Of a stretch of DNA of 64,000 bases, positions 18,623 through 27,485 are shown one piece after another. The position numbers were made by a program, and so were the translations under genes. Source of the stretch: Cupriavidus sp. EM10. GTDB lineage: Bacteria; Pseudomonadota; Gammaproteobacteria; Burkholderiales; Burkholderiaceae. Below the pieces are notes generated by a model. The model had not been told where the DNA came from and ran no database searches. It saw only the letters and a list, made by a program, of their open reading frames with translations. The stretch is from assembly GCF_018729255.1 (NCBI RefSeq), contig NZ_CP076060.1, forward strand, positions 1,364,001 through 1,428,000, written 5' to 3'. Each line of letters begins with the position of its first letter. Position 1 is the stretch's first letter.

Positions 18623-20503
18623 ATGGCGACCGGCAAAGGTGCGGCAGCTTCCGGCAAGGAAGACAAGTCCCAACCGTTTCAATTTGCGCCGGGGCCATTC
18701 GATCCAGCTGCATGGCTGGAATGGTCCCGCCAGTGGGCCCCCGAGACCAACGGCGACATGCCGGCCGGTTTCCCGGCAGGTCTGGCTGGTGCATTCCCTG
18801 GCGGCTTTCCCGGGGGCGATGCCTTTGCCAAGGCGTTCCAGCAGGCGTTTCCGAATGGTGGTGCGAACGGCGCGCCCCTGAAGATCGCCCCGGACCAGCT
18901 CGGCAACATCCAGCAGCGCTATCTGAAGGACTTTGCCGAACTCTGGCGCGAGATGGGCGAAGGCGCCATGGTCGCCACCGGCAATCCGGCCGGCAACGGC
19001 AACGGTGGCGCCAGCGAACGTTTGTCCGATCGCCGTTTCGCCAGTCCTGCCTGGCGCAACAATGCGCCATACCGCTACACCGCCGCGTTCTACCTGCTGA
19101 CGGCGCGCGCCATGACGGAACTGGCCGATGCCGTGGAAGCCGAGCCTAAGGTGCGCCAGCGCATCCGCTTCGCGGTGTCGCAATGGGTCGATGCCATGTC
19201 GCCGGCCAACTTCCTGGCCACCAATCCCGACGCCCAGCAACGCCTGATCGAATCGGGCGGCGAATCGCTGCGCAATGGCGTGCGCAACATGCTGGAAGAC
19301 CTGCAGCGCGGCAAGATCTCGCAGACCGACGACAAGGCGTTCGAAGTGGGCCGCAATGTGGCGGTGACAGAAGGTGCCGTGGTCTACGAGAACGAGTACT
19401 TCCAGCTGCTGCAGTACAAGCCGCTGACCGACAAGGTCTACGCGCGCCCGCTGCTGCTGGTGCCGCCGTGCATCAACAAGTACTACATCCTCGACCTGCA
19501 GCCCGAAAGCTCGCTGGTGTGCCACGCCGTGGAGAACGGCCACACCGTCTTCCTGGTGTCGTGGCGCAATCCCGATGCCTCGATGGCGGAGCGCACGTGG
19601 GACGACTACATCGAGCACGCGGCCATCCGCGCGATCGAGGTGGCGCGCGATATCAGCGGCGAAGACCAGATCAACGTGCTGGGCTTCTGCGTGGGCGGCA
19701 CCATCGTCTCCACGGCGCTGTCCGTGCTGGCAGCCCGCGGCGAGCGCCCGGCCGCCAGCCTGACACTGCTTACCACGCTGCTCGATTTCGCCGATACCGG
19801 CATCCTCGACGTGTTCGTCGACGAAGCCCATGTGCAATTGCGCGAGGCCACGCTTGGCGGCGCGGCCGGTGCGCCGTGCGGCTTGCTGCGCGGCATTGAG
19901 CTGGCCAACACGTTCTCGTTCCTGCGGCCGAACGACCTGGTCTGGAACTACGTGGTGGACAACTACCTGAAGGGCAATACGCCGGTGCCGTTCGACCTGC
20001 TGTTCTGGAACGGCGACGCCACCAACCTGCCGGGCCCGTGGTACTGCTGGTACCTGCGCCACACCTACCTGCAGGATGAACTCAAGGTGCCGGGCAAGCT
20101 GACCGTCTGCAACGCCCCGGTGGACCTGGGGGCGATCGACGTGCCGACCTATATCTACGGGTCGCGCGAAGACCATATCGTGCCGTGGTCGGCCGCCTAT
20201 GCGTCGACCGCGCTGCTGAACAACAAGCTTCGCTTCGTGCTGGGCGCGTCCGGCCATATCGCCGGCGTGATCAATCCGCCGGCCAAGAAGAAGCGCAGCC
20301 ACTGGACCAACGACGCGTTGCCGGAGTCGGCCCACGAATGGCTGGCCGGCGCCCAGGAGCATCCGGGCAGCTGGTGGCCCGACTGGATGACCTGGCTGGG
20401 CAAGCAGGCAGGCGCCAAGCGCGCGGCGTCGGACACGCTGGGCAACGCCCATTACCCGCCGGTGGAGCCGGCGCCCGGCCGCTACGTCCGTCAGCGCGCC
20501 TGA
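18623..20503 (+). CDS. phaC: Class I poly(3-hydroxyalkanoate) synthase PhaC
   Basis: Polymerises (R)-3-hydroxyacyl-CoA into PHA at the granule surface. The 626-residue protein begins MATGKGAAASGK and ends EPAPGRYVRQRA, like the C. necator enzyme. Catalytic residues are Cys356 in the lipase-like box GFCVGGT, Asp517 in YGSREDHIVPW and His545 in LGASGHIAGV. All three are offset by exactly +37 from Cys319/Asp480/His508 of the 589-residue C. necator enzyme. The catalytic domain is therefore collinear and all extra length is N-terminal: a Gly/Ala/Phe/Pro-rich insert at about residues 48-90 and a Gly/Asn-rich one near 115-130. First gene of phaCAB. Confidence 0.98.
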   Translation: MATGKGAAASGKEDKSQPFQFAPGPFDPAAWLEWSRQWAPETNGDMPAGFPAGLAGAFPGGFPGGDAFAKAFQQAFPNGGANGAPLKIAPDQLGNIQQRYLKDFAELWREMGEGAMVATGNPAGNGNGGASERLSDRRFASPAWRNNAPYRYTAAFYLLTARAMTELADAVEAEPKVRQRIRFAVSQWVDAMSPANFLATNPDAQQRLIESGGESLRNGVRNMLEDLQRGKISQTDDKAFEVGRNVAVTEGAVVYENEYFQLLQYKPLTDKVYARPLLLVPPCINKYYILDLQPESSLVCHAVENGHTVFLVSWRNPDASMAERTWDDYIEHAAIRAIEVARDISGEDQINVLGFCVGGTIVSTALSVLAARGERPAASLTLLTTLLDFADTGILDVFVDEAHVQLREATLGGAAGAPCGLLRGIELANTFSFLRPNDLVWNYVVDNYLKGNTPVPFDLLFWNGDATNLPGPWYCWYLRHTYLQDELKVPGKLTVCNAPVDLGAIDVPTYIYGSREDHIVPWSAAYASTALLNNKLRFVLGASGHIAGVINPPAKKKRSHWTNDALPESAHEWLAGAQEHPGSWWPDWMTWLGKQAGAKRAASDTLGNAHYPPVEPAPGRYVRQRA

Positions 20504-20578
20504 TTTCCATGCGGGCTGGCCGTGGTGGCCAGCCCGGTTCGAACCGATCCGCGATTCGCTTTCTCGAAAGGACCTCAA

Positions 20579-21757
20579 ATGACCGACATCGTCATTGTTT
20601 CCGCAGCCCGTACCGCAGTTGGCAAGTTCGGCGGCTCCCTGGCGAAGATTCCGGCGCCAGAACTGGGCGCCATCGTGATCAAGGCCGCGCTGGAGCGCGC
20701 CGGCGTGAAGCCGGACCAGGTGAGTGAAGTGATCATGGGCCAGGTGCTGACGGCGGCTTCGGGCCAGAACCCGGCGCGGCAGGCGTCGCGCAAGGCTGGC
20801 CTGCCGGACATGGTGCCCGCCATGACCATCAACAAGGTCTGCGGCTCGGGCCTGAAGGCGGTGATGCTGGCCGCCAACGCCATCATCGCAGGCGAAGCCG
20901 AGATCGTGGTGGCAGGGGGCATGGAAAACATGAGCGCCGCGCCGCACGTGCTGCCGGGCTCGCGCGACGGTTTCCGCATGGGCGACACCAAGCTGGTGGA
21001 CTCGATGATCGTTGACGGCCTGTGGGACGTGTACAACCAGTACCACATGGGCATCACGGCGGAAAACGTCGCCAAGGAATACGGCATCACCCGCGAAGCC
21101 CAGGACGAGTTCGCGGTCGGTTCGCAGAACAAGGCCGAGGCCGCCCAGAAGGCCGGCAAGTTCGATGAGGAAATCGTCCCGGTGCTGATTCCGCAGCGCA
21201 AGGGCGATCCGGTGGCCTTCAAGACTGACGAGTTCGTGCGCCACGGCGCCACGCTGGACAGCCTGGCCGGCCTGAAGCCCGCCTTCGACAAGGCCGGCAC
21301 GGTCACGGCCGCCAACGCGTCGGGCCTGAACGATGGCGCTGCCGCCGTGGTGGTGATGTCGGCGGCCAAGGCCAGGGAACTGGGCCTGACGCCGCTGGCC
21401 ACGATCAAGGCATATGCCAATGCGGGCGTGGATCCGGCCGTGATGGGCATGGGCCCGGTGCCGGCCAGCAAGCGTTGCCTGTCGCGCGCCGGCTGGGAAG
21501 TGAAGGACCTGGACCTGATGGAAATCAACGAAGCCTTCGCCGCGCAGGCGCTGGCCGTTCACCAGCAGATGGGCTGGGACCAGTCGAAGATCAACGTGAA
21601 TGGTGGCGCCATCGCCATCGGCCACCCCATCGGTGCGTCGGGCTGCCGGATCCTGGTGACCCTGCTGCACGAAATGAAGCGTCGTGACGCGAAGAAGGGC
21701 CTGGCCTCGCTGTGTATCGGCGGCGGCATGGGGGTGGCGCTGGCAGTTGAGCGCTGA
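20579..21757 (+). CDS. phaA: Acetyl-CoA C-acetyltransferase PhaA (beta-ketothiolase)
   Basis: Condenses two acetyl-CoA to acetoacetyl-CoA, the first step of PHB synthesis. 392 residues starting at ATG 20579, with AAAGGA at 20566-20571. The catalytic set is intact: Cys88 (INKVCGSG), His349 (IGHPIGASG) and Cys379 (LCIGGGMG), the same numbers as in the C. necator enzyme. It lacks only the terminal Lys I recall there. It starts 75 bases after phaC. Confidence 0.97.
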   Translation: MTDIVIVSAARTAVGKFGGSLAKIPAPELGAIVIKAALERAGVKPDQVSEVIMGQVLTAASGQNPARQASRKAGLPDMVPAMTINKVCGSGLKAVMLAANAIIAGEAEIVVAGGMENMSAAPHVLPGSRDGFRMGDTKLVDSMIVDGLWDVYNQYHMGITAENVAKEYGITREAQDEFAVGSQNKAEAAQKAGKFDEEIVPVLIPQRKGDPVAFKTDEFVRHGATLDSLAGLKPAFDKAGTVTAANASGLNDGAAAVVVMSAAKARELGLTPLATIKAYANAGVDPAVMGMGPVPASKRCLSRAGWEVKDLDLMEINEAFAAQALAVHQQMGWDQSKINVNGGAIAIGHPIGASGCRILVTLLHEMKRRDAKKGLASLCIGGGMGVALAVER

Positions 21758-21866
21758 TTGCAGGAGGGGTATGCCGGCGGCGCGTGCCGAGGAACGTCTG
21801 CCCGCCGGTATCGACACAGACCTGAGCATCGATAACAACGATCGAGCGAGCCAACTAGGAGTGGAT

Positions 21867-22607
21867 ATGACTCAGCGCATTGCATATGTGACCGGCGGCA
21901 TGGGTGGCATCGGAACCGCGATTTGCCAGCGCCTGGCCAAGGACGGATTCAAGGTGGTGGCGGGCTGCGGCCCGAATTCGCCGCGCCGCGAGAAATGGCT
22001 CGAACAGCAACGCGCACTCGGCTACGAGTTCGTGGCGTCCGAGGGCAACGTGGCCGACTGGGACTCGACCAAGACCGCCTTCGAAAAGGTCAAATCCGAA
22101 GTGGGCGAGGTCGACGTGCTGATCAACAACGCCGGCATCACGCGCGACGTGGTGTTCCGCAAGATGACGCGCGCCGACTGGGACGCCGTGATCGACACCA
22201 ACCTGACATCGCTGTTCAACGTCACCAAGCAGGTGATTGACGGCATGGCCGACCGAGGCTGGGGCCGGATCGTCAATATTTCGTCGGTGAACGGCCAGAA
22301 AGGGCAGTTCGGCCAGACGAACTATTCGACGGCCAAGGCCGGCCTGCACGGCTTCACGATGGCACTGGCCCAGGAAATGGCTACCAAGGGCGTGACCGTC
22401 AACACTGTGTCGCCTGGCTATATCGCCACGGACATGGTCAAGTCCATCCGCCAGGATGTGCTGGACAAGATCGTCGGCACGATTCCGGTCAAGCGCCTGG
22501 GCGAGCCTGCTGAAATCGCCTCGATCTGCGCGTGGCTGGCGTCGGAAGAATCCGGTTTTTCGACCGGTGCCGACTTCTCGCTGAACGGCGGCCTGCACAT
22601 GGGCTGA
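21867..22607 (+). CDS. phaB: Acetoacetyl-CoA reductase PhaB (NADPH)
   Basis: Short-chain dehydrogenase that reduces acetoacetyl-CoA to (R)-3-hydroxybutyryl-CoA with NADPH. 246 residues from ATG 21867 (CTAGGAG at 21855-21861 supplies the ribosome site). The nucleotide motif is TGGMGGIG, NNAG is present, and the catalytic Ser140, Tyr153 and Lys157 lie in NISSVNGQKG and YSTAKAG. It ends SLNGGLHMG. Last gene of phaCAB, 109 bases after phaA. Confidence 0.97.
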   Translation: MTQRIAYVTGGMGGIGTAICQRLAKDGFKVVAGCGPNSPRREKWLEQQRALGYEFVASEGNVADWDSTKTAFEKVKSEVGEVDVLINNAGITRDVVFRKMTRADWDAVIDTNLTSLFNVTKQVIDGMADRGWGRIVNISSVNGQKGQFGQTNYSTAKAGLHGFTMALAQEMATKGVTVNTVSPGYIATDMVKSIRQDVLDKIVGTIPVKRLGEPAEIASICAWLASEESGFSTGADFSLNGGLHMG

Positions 22608-22704
22608 CGCCTCGCGTCACGCGCCGGGGCGCCGCGTTGATGCGGCGCATCCAGCGCAGTGCACAAGCGGGTATCCGGGCGGGCAAGCTGTCCCCGGAAA
22701 AAGG

Positions 22705-22745
22705 GCCGCCCGCGTGTTTTCCGGCACGCGGGCGGCTTTCTTTTG
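22705..22745 (+). terminator. phaCAB Rho-independent terminator
   Basis: A strong 12-base-pair stem GCCGCCCGCGTG / CACGCGGGCGGC with an eight-base loop (22705-22736), followed by TTTCTTTT. It lies 97 bases after the phaB stop, so phaR needs its own promoter. Confidence 0.9.
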
Positions 22746-22845
22746 TATACGCGCGGGATTGCTGCGGGTTTTCCTTAAACACTGCCGGCTTTCCATAGTG
22801 CTTTCTTGAGCATAGAATCAGGGCAATGGCGCAACCGGCACCAAA

Positions 22846-22859
22846 GAGGAGCGCTCCTC
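22846..22859. promoter_or_regulatory. Palindrome in the phaR leader, GAGGAGCGCTCCTC
   Basis: Perfect 14-base palindrome about 28 bases downstream of the putative phaR -10 box. Possible operator; the binding protein is unknown. Confidence 0.4.
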
Positions 22860-22931
22860 ACGGGTCTGGTCCGGTTGTATCTTGCGCGCCTGCAGCGTCG
22901 ATCCGGCCCCGGACGACGCGTCCATTGCGCA

Positions 22932-22951
22932 CTGCACCGCATGCGGTGCAG
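22932..22951. promoter_or_regulatory. Perfect 20-base palindrome upstream of phaR (candidate PhaR operator)
   Basis: CTGCACCGCATGCGGTGCAG reads identically on both strands, 71 bases before the phaR ATG. PhaR represses its own gene and phaP in C. necator, so this is an obvious autoregulatory candidate. That is inference; a stable RNA hairpin in the leader is the alternative. Confidence 0.45.
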
Positions 22952-23022
22952 CAGCGTTGCGACCAGGCGCAGCAGCGGATGCCAACCGCCGGCATCAGCG
23001 ACGACAAAAGGATAGGGTACCG

Positions 23023-23574
23023 ATGGCCACGACCAAGAAAGGCGCAGAGCGACTGATCAAGAAATATCCCAATCGCCGGCTCTACGATACACAGACCAGC
23101 ACCTACATCACGCTCGCGGACGTCAAGCAGCTGGTCATGGATACCGAGGACTTCAAGGTCGTCGATGCAAAGTCGGGCGAGGAACTGACGCGCAGCATCC
23201 TGCTGCAGATCATCCTGGAAGAAGAAACGGGCGGCGTGCCGATGTTTTCGAGCGCCATGCTGTCGCAGATCATCCGTTTCTACGGCCATGCCATGCAGGG
23301 CATGATGGGCACCTACCTGGAAAAGAACATCCAGGCCTTCATCGACATCCAGAACAAGCTGGCCGAGAATTCCAAGGGCCTGTATTCGGGCGAGGCGTTC
23401 AGCCCGGACATGTGGTCGCAGTTCATGAACCTGCAAGGCCCGATGATGCAGGGGATGATGAGCAACTACATCGAGCAGAGCAAGAACCTGTTCGTGCAGA
23501 TGCAGGAGCAGATGCAGAACCAGGCCAAGAGCATGTTCGGCACGTTCCCGTTCAACCAGCAGGACAAGAAGTAA
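23023..23574 (+). CDS. phaR: PHA synthesis repressor PhaR
   Basis: DNA- and PHB-binding repressor that shuts off phasin and its own expression until granules form. 183 residues, the length of the C. necator protein. The N-terminal PHB accumulation regulator DNA-binding domain starts RLIKKYPNRRLYDTQTSTYI. The middle is amphipathic and Met/Gln-rich (MQGMMGTYLEKN, MMQGMMSNYIEQSKNLF, MQEQMQNQAKSM) and is the part expected to bind PHB. Own promoter upstream and own terminator downstream. Confidence 0.97.
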   Translation: MATTKKGAERLIKKYPNRRLYDTQTSTYITLADVKQLVMDTEDFKVVDAKSGEELTRSILLQIILEEETGGVPMFSSAMLSQIIRFYGHAMQGMMGTYLEKNIQAFIDIQNKLAENSKGLYSGEAFSPDMWSQFMNLQGPMMQGMMSNYIEQSKNLFVQMQEQMQNQAKSMFGTFPFNQQDKK

Positions 23575-23599
23575 GCGTCCCGCCCGCCAGCCGCCGACA

Positions 23600-23626
23600 G
23601 GCCCTGCAAGATGCAGGGCCTTTTTT
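23600..23626 (+). terminator. phaR Rho-independent terminator
   Basis: Stem GGCCCTGCA / TGCAGGGCC with a three-base loop (23600-23620) followed by six T, starting 26 bases after the phaR stop. Confidence 0.9.
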
Positions 23627-23849
23627 GTTGTGCTGTGGCGACGAGATGTTGTGAATGTCTGGCGAATTGCCACATTGGTGTTGCACTCCCTGAATGGCCA
23701 TGACCACGGTGGTCTTGTGTGGTCCAATCGGCCGAACCCTGAGCACCGGGTACTTTCTGATCCCTGTTTCTGTCGCCGCCCGTTGGCATCGCGAGTGCGA
23801 GCACAAGCGCTTCGTGAATGGCCATCGGGCCCGAACTGGAGGTACATCC

Positions 23850-24599
23850 ATGTCCAGCCAAGCCGCTGCGTGGGGCCTAGCGCCCGACCATGGCGAAAAG
23901 CCGCATTTCACAAACGTCTTCGAGTTCGCGCTCGGTGTGTACGGGCACATGGCCCACATTCAGCGCGAAGTCGGCACCTTGTCTGCCGCCCAGCAGGGCC
24001 TTGGGGAGCGTATCGATGCCACGCGGGCGGAGCTCGGTGCCGCAGAGGGGCGCCTGGGCGAGCAGATCGTCGAAACCGAAGCGCGGCTGAGCGACCGCAT
24101 TCGCGAGTCGGAGGCCCGCATGACCCGCGCCCTGGAAGCGTCGGAGGCGAAAAGCGAGTCGTTGATCGCCCGGGTCCTGCAAGAGATCGATGCCCGTTCG
24201 GAAGCACGGTTCAGCCGGATGGAAGCCCGCTTCGATGCGATCGACGCCAAATTCGAGCGGGTGGACGCCAGGTTCGATGCCATCGACGCCAGGATGGACC
24301 GGATGGACGTCCGAATGGACAAGATGGATGAACGGTTCGACAAGATGGACGAGCGGTTCGACAAGATGGATGCCAGGTTCGACAGGATGGACGACCGGTT
24401 CGACAAGTCTGACGCCAGGGTCGACGAGGTCGAGGACAATCTGCAGGAACGCATCCAGTCCAGCAATGACAAGATTTCCGCCTTGAAAGACCGGCTCAAC
24501 AAGGTCTTCTGGGTGGCATCCGGCGGTGGCATCGTTCTTGGATTTGCGGTCGGCTGGAAACCGATCATCGAGCGGATAGGCGGCCTGGCCGGGCTGTGA
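23850..24599 (+). CDS. Heptad-repeat coiled-coil membrane-anchored protein, unknown function
   Basis: 249 residues from ATG 23850, preceded by TGGAGGT. Residues 1-60 are a globular N-terminus (VFEFALGVYGHMAHIQREVG). A long coiled coil follows, with striking seven-residue repeats between about residues 125 and 195: variants of D-x-R-F-D-K-M (DARFDAI, DERFDKM, DARFDRM, DDRFDKS). At the DNA level these are near-identical 21-base units, so copy number can change by slippage without a frameshift. The C-terminus has a single membrane helix (VFWVASGGGIVLGFAVGW). Such spacers resemble trimeric fibre stalks or phage-type coiled coils, but I recognise no family. It is separated from phaR by that gene's terminator. 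Confidence 0.75.
   Translation: MSSQAAAWGLAPDHGEKPHFTNVFEFALGVYGHMAHIQREVGTLSAAQQGLGERIDATRAELGAAEGRLGEQIVETEARLSDRIRESEARMTRALEASEAKSESLIARVLQEIDARSEARFSRMEARFDAIDAKFERVDARFDAIDARMDRMDVRMDKMDERFDKMDERFDKMDARFDRMDDRFDKSDARVDEVEDNLQERIQSSNDKISALKDRLNKVFWVASGGGIVLGFAVGWKPIIERIGGLAGL
24200..24425 (+). repeat. 21-base tandem repeats encoding heptads
   Basis: About nine degenerate copies of a 21-base unit of the type AAGATGGATGAACGGTTCGAC, in frame within the coiled-coil gene. The central copies around 24320-24385 are nearly identical, pointing to recent expansion by slippage. Confidence 0.7.
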
Positions 24600-24778
24600 C
24601 GGAGCGGTTTGCTGCCCGTTTGGTTCGTCCACGCGCCAATAGCCGCTGCTCAGGGTAAAATCACGGCCTTTCATGGCAAATGACGGCGCCCGGCAGGCTC
24701 GCCGGTTGCCTCTAGACCAGCGCGGCGCACCACCGGGGACGGTAGGACGCGCCCAGATCCCCACATTCGCGGTGCCCC

Positions 24779-26152
24779 ATGTCGTCTGAAATCAATCTGT
24801 CCAATCCTGCGCCGAAAGTCGGCTTTGTGTCACTTGGTTGCCCCAAGGCCCTGGTCGATTCCGAGCAGATCATCACGCAGCTGCGCGCCGAAGGGTACGC
24901 CATCAGCGGCACCTATGACGGCGCTGATCTGGTGGTGGTCAATACCTGCGGCTTTATCGACGAAGCGGTGCAGGAGAGCCTGGACGCCATTGGCGAGGCG
25001 TTGACCGAGAACGGCAAGGTCATCGTGACCGGCTGCCTGGGCGCCAAGAAGGATGCGGCGGGGCACGACATCGTGTCGTCGGTGCATCCCAAGGTGCTGG
25101 CGGTCACGGGCCCCCATGCACTGGGCGAAGTCATGCAGGCAGTGCACACCCATCTGCCGAAGCCGCACGACCCGTTTACCGATCTGGTGCCGGCTGCCGG
25201 CATCAAGCTTACGCCCAAGCACTATGCCTATCTGAAGATCTCGGAAGGCTGCAATCATCGCTGCTCGTTCTGCATCATCCCGTCGATGCGCGGCGACCTG
25301 GTATCGCGCCCGGTGGCCGAGGTGATGCTGGAAGCCGAGAACCTGTTCAAGGCCGGCGTGAAGGAACTGCTGGTGATCTCGCAGGACACCAGCGCCTATG
25401 GCGTGGACGTCAAATATCGCACGGGATTCTGGGCCGGCCGGCCGCTGAAGACCCGCATGACCGAACTGGTGGCGGCGCTGGGCGAACTGGCCAGCCAGTA
25501 TGGCGCATGGGTTCGCCTGCATTATGTCTATCCGTACCCGCACGTCGACGAGATTATCCCGCTGATGAATCACGGGAATGTGCTGCCGTATCTGGATGTG
25601 CCACTTCAGCATGCGCATCCGGATGTGCTCAAGCGCATGAAGCGTCCGGCCAACGCCGAGAAGACGCTGGATCGCATCCGCGCCTGGCGCGAAATCTGCC
25701 CTGAGCTGACCATCCGCAGCACGTTCATCGCCGGTTTTCCGGGCGAGACGGAAGCAGAATTCCAGACACTGCTTGATTTCATCGCCGAAGCGGAGCTCGA
25801 CCGCGTGGGTTGCTTCGCCTATTCGCCCGTGGAGGGCGCGACGGCCAACGACCTGGCCGGCGCGCTACCCGATGAAGTTCGTGAGGAGCGCCGTGCGCGA
25901 TTCATGGAAGTGGCCGAAGAAGTGTCGGCGCGCAGGCTCCAGCGCAAGGTGGGACAGACCCTGCGGGTGCTCGTCGACGAGGTGAATCAGGACGGCGGCA
26001 TTGGCCGTTCCTCCGCCGACGCCCCCGAAATCGATGGGCTGGTTTACATCGATCCGGCCGCCAAGCCTTCGCAACGCTTCAAGGCTGGCGACTTCGTCAA
26101 TGTGAAGATCACGGGCGCAGACGGCCACGACCTGTGGGGCGAGATCGCCTGA
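24779..26152 (+). CDS. rimO: Ribosomal protein S12 methylthiotransferase RimO
   Basis: Radical-SAM enzyme that adds a methylthio group to the conserved Asp of ribosomal protein S12; 457 residues. The N-terminal MTTase domain supplies three cluster cysteines ([34 protein letters not shown]). The radical-SAM core has [19 protein letters not shown] with CxxxCxxC, and a C-terminal TRAM domain ends near [18 protein letters not shown]. Lies between phaR and bktB. Confidence 0.96.
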   Translation: MSSEINLSNPAPKVGFVSLGCPKALVDSEQIITQLRAEGYAISGTYDGADLVVVNTCGFIDEAVQESLDAIGEALTENGKVIVTGCLGAKKDAAGHDIVSSVHPKVLAVTGPHALGEVMQAVHTHLPKPHDPFTDLVPAAGIKLTPKHYAYLKISEGCNHRCSFCIIPSMRGDLVSRPVAEVMLEAENLFKAGVKELLVISQDTSAYGVDVKYRTGFWAGRPLKTRMTELVAALGELASQYGAWVRLHYVYPYPHVDEIIPLMNHGNVLPYLDVPLQHAHPDVLKRMKRPANAEKTLDRIRAWREICPELTIRSTFIAGFPGETEAEFQTLLDFIAEAELDRVGCFAYSPVEGATANDLAGALPDEVREERRARFMEVAEEVSARRLQRKVGQTLRVLVDEVNQDGGIGRSSADAPEIDGLVYIDPAAKPSQRFKAGDFVNVKITGADGHDLWGEIA

Positions 26153-26206
26153 TCTCCACTTTCGGCCACGTGTGCCTGTCCAGACAATTAGGTAAAAGTA
26201 CGGTCG

Positions 26207-26234
26207 TTCGCTTTTGCTTGGCGACGACTATACT
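26207..26234 (+). promoter_or_regulatory. Possible bktB promoter
   Basis: -10 TATACT at 26229-26234 with a weak -35 TTCGCT at 26207-26212 (16-base spacer), 32 bases before the bktB ATG. The -10 match is good and the -35 poor. Confidence 0.35.
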
Positions 26235-26266
26235 GTGCACCGCAACATAACGCATGGAGACAAGAC

Positions 26267-27451
26267 ATGACGCGTGAAGTGGTGGTTGTCAGCGGTGTGC
26301 GCACCGCGATTGGTACCTTTGGCGGCAGCCTGAAGGACCTGGCGCCGACGGAACTGGGTGCGCTGGTGGTGCGTGAGGCCCTGGCCCGCGCCAACGTGTC
26401 GGGCGACGACGTCGGGCACGTCGTGTTCGGCAACGTCATCCAGACCGAGCCGAAGGACATGTACCTGGGCCGTGTGGCGGCCGTGAACGGTGGCGTGTCG
26501 ATCAACGCGCCGGCGCTGACCGTGAACCGCTTGTGCGGCTCCGGCCTGCAGGCGATTGTCAGCGCGGCCCAGACGATTCTGCTGGGTGACGCAGATGTTG
26601 CCATTGGCGGCGGCGCCGAAAGCATGAGCCGCGCGCCGTACTTGGCGCCGATGGCCCGATGGGGCGCTCGCATGGGCGACGCCAAGCTCGTCGACATGAT
26701 GCTGGGCGCGCTGCACGACCCGTTCCACGCGATCCACATGGGTGTGACGGCCGAGAATGTCGCGAAGGAATACGATATTTCCCGCCAGCAGCAGGACGAG
26801 ACCGCGCTGGAATCGCATCGCCGGGCATCGGCAGCCATCAAGGCTGGCTATTTCAAGGACCAGATCGTTCCGGTCACGCTGAAGTCGCGCAAGGGCGATG
26901 TCGTGTTCGATACTGACGAACACGTCCGCCACGAAGCGACCATGGACGACATGGCCAAGCTCAAGCCGGTGTTCGCCAAGGAAAACGGCACGGTTACGGC
27001 TGGCAACGCGTCGGGCCTCAATGACGCAGCAGCAGCGGTGGTGCTGATGGAGCGGGCGGAAGCGGAGCGTCGTGGCTTGAAGCCGCTGGCCCGTCTTGTG
27101 TCCTATGGCCATGCCGGTGTGGATCCCAAGACGATGGGTATCGGTCCGGTGCCCGCCACCAAAATTGCGCTCGAGCGTGCCGGCCTGTCGGTCAAAGATC
27201 TGGACGTGATCGAGGCCAACGAAGCGTTCGCCGCGCAAGCCTGCGCCGTGTCGAAGGCTCTGGGGCTGGATCCCGCAAAGGTCAACCCGAATGGTTCGGG
27301 CATCTCGTTGGGCCATCCCATCGGCGCCACGGGGGCACTGATCACCGTGAAGGCTGTGCATGAGCTCCAGCGCGTGCAGGGACGCTACGCCCTGGTGACG
27401 ATGTGCATCGGCGGCGGTCAGGGGATTGCCGCGATCTTCGAGCGCGTTTAA
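26267..27451 (+). CDS. bktB: Beta-ketothiolase BktB
   Basis: Thiolase with broader substrate range than PhaA: it also makes 3-ketovaleryl-CoA from propionyl-CoA and acetyl-CoA, and in C. necator supplies 3-hydroxyvalerate monomers. 394 residues, the same length as I recall for C. necator BktB, with a near-identical start (MTREVVVVSGVRTAIGTFGG). Catalytic Cys90 (VNRLCGSG), His350 (LGHPIGATG) and Cys380 (MCIGGGQG) are intact. Start ATG 26267, with ATGGAGA upstream. Confidence 0.95.
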   Translation: MTREVVVVSGVRTAIGTFGGSLKDLAPTELGALVVREALARANVSGDDVGHVVFGNVIQTEPKDMYLGRVAAVNGGVSINAPALTVNRLCGSGLQAIVSAAQTILLGDADVAIGGGAESMSRAPYLAPMARWGARMGDAKLVDMMLGALHDPFHAIHMGVTAENVAKEYDISRQQQDETALESHRRASAAIKAGYFKDQIVPVTLKSRKGDVVFDTDEHVRHEATMDDMAKLKPVFAKENGTVTAGNASGLNDAAAAVVLMERAEAERRGLKPLARLVSYGHAGVDPKTMGIGPVPATKIALERAGLSVKDLDVIEANEAFAAQACAVSKALGLDPAKVNPNGSGISLGHPIGATGALITVKAVHELQRVQGRYALVTMCIGGGQGIAAIFERV

Positions 27452-27485
27452 AGTCACCTCACGCGCCATTGCCGAGGAAGCCGTC

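Larger units (their letters stand above)
22608..23022 (+). promoter_or_regulatory. phaB-phaR intergenic region (415 bases)
   Basis: No gene is supported here; the short frames have no family features. It holds the phaCAB terminator (22705-22745), a probable phaR promoter with TTTCCA at 22790-22795, a 17-base spacer and TAGAAT at 22813-22818, and two perfect palindromes (22846-22859 and 22932-22951) in the phaR leader of about 200 bases. Confidence 0.55.

Noticed and set aside
18359..21838. 1159-codon open frame antisense to phaC-phaA
   Set aside because: Shadow of strongly conserved sense genes. It would also cross the phaC promoter.
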